Source of the DNA: Crambe crambe
Lineage: Eukaryota > Porifera > Demospongiae > Poecilosclerida > Crambeidae
Length of the DNA stretch: 64,000 bases
Assembly (NCBI GenBank): GCA_963924555.1
Contig: OZ004583.1
Coordinates: forward strand, 7,578,582-7,642,581
Direction of reading: 5' to 3'
Below the pieces are notes generated by a model. That model ran no database searches and was not told the DNA's origin. It worked only from the letters and a program-made list of their open reading frames with translations. The number at the start of each line of letters is the position of its first letter. The stretch's first letter is position 1. Positions 63,827 through 64,000 of the stretch are shown here, piece by piece. The position numbers and the translations under genes are program-made.

Positions 63827-64000
63827 AGACTGATCACCAAAATTATATCCCCACCAAATTATCCCGCTGTACGGTATTTTTAAATGTGGAGTATCAAAAA
63901 TCGCAATCAATTGTGTGATACTCTGTAGCTAACAAGTAAAATCAGCAAGTGCCAAAATTTAAGTACTTAATAATCAGCTAACTATACATAGATAGCTAGA

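Overview
This is a eukaryotic, animal-type genomic window: AT-rich, split genes with short GT-AG introns, and a very dense load of decayed and young transposable elements. The abundance of TAGCTAGC-like words, the tandem receptor genes with short introns and the transposon families suggest an early-branching metazoan such as a demosponge. That assignment is inference; nothing in the window proves a species. There are no rRNA or tRNA genes, no CRISPR array and no bacterial features.

The backbone is a tandem array of one receptor gene family, called copies A to G here: A (+, 1.3-5.8 kb), B (-, 6.9-9.9 kb), C (-, 10.8-13.8 kb), D/E (+, 14.6-34.7 kb, one composite gene), F (-, 35.9-37.1 kb plus a relic at 47.7 kb) and G (+, 48.4-53.0 kb). 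Every copy has the same exon plan. A signal peptide is followed by an Ig-like domain, a fibronectin-III domain split over two exons, a second split FN3, a Cys-containing beta-rich exon, then three separate exons each carrying one membrane segment, and a cytoplasmic tail. Plus-strand copies carry a long tail with YxxL cassettes (type I). Minus-strand copies carry a short tail with three N-x-V-Y-G/R-type motifs (type II). D/E reads open throughout and holds two alternative Ig-FN3 cassettes. G is open but has lost its type I tail. A, B, C and F are broken. This multi-copy, three-pass Ig/FN3 receptor family is the best candidate for an undescribed system.

The rest is mobile DNA in and between the receptors. 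It includes a Ty1/copia element with near-identical LTRs and an intact polyprotein (53.1-57.4 kb) inserted in the tail region of G. It also includes a frameshifted Mutator-like transposase (37.4-42.6 kb) with nested elements, a P-element-like transposase relic (60.0-62.0 kb), LINE fragments (20.2-22.9 and 30.3-30.7 kb), a Ty3/gypsy gag relic (6.0-6.6 kb), a 4-kb TIR element (23.3-27.3 kb), and a TIR-flanked relic of an uncharacterised Cys-rich protein (28-30.3 kb). Several families of long palindromic foldback elements are repeated in the window. The left edge holds the end of a gene with a Tudor/Spindlin-like domain. The right edge holds a small zinc-finger exon.

How it fits together: the receptors are predicted to sit in the plasma membrane with an Ig/FN3 ectodomain and a tyrosine-motif tail, which is a design for recognition and signalling. 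Convergent type I/type II pairs (A/B, E/F) and divergent pairs (C/D, and F/G before insertions) suggest growth by duplication of an inverted pair. Transposons have since destroyed several copies and stretched one intron to 11.4 kb.
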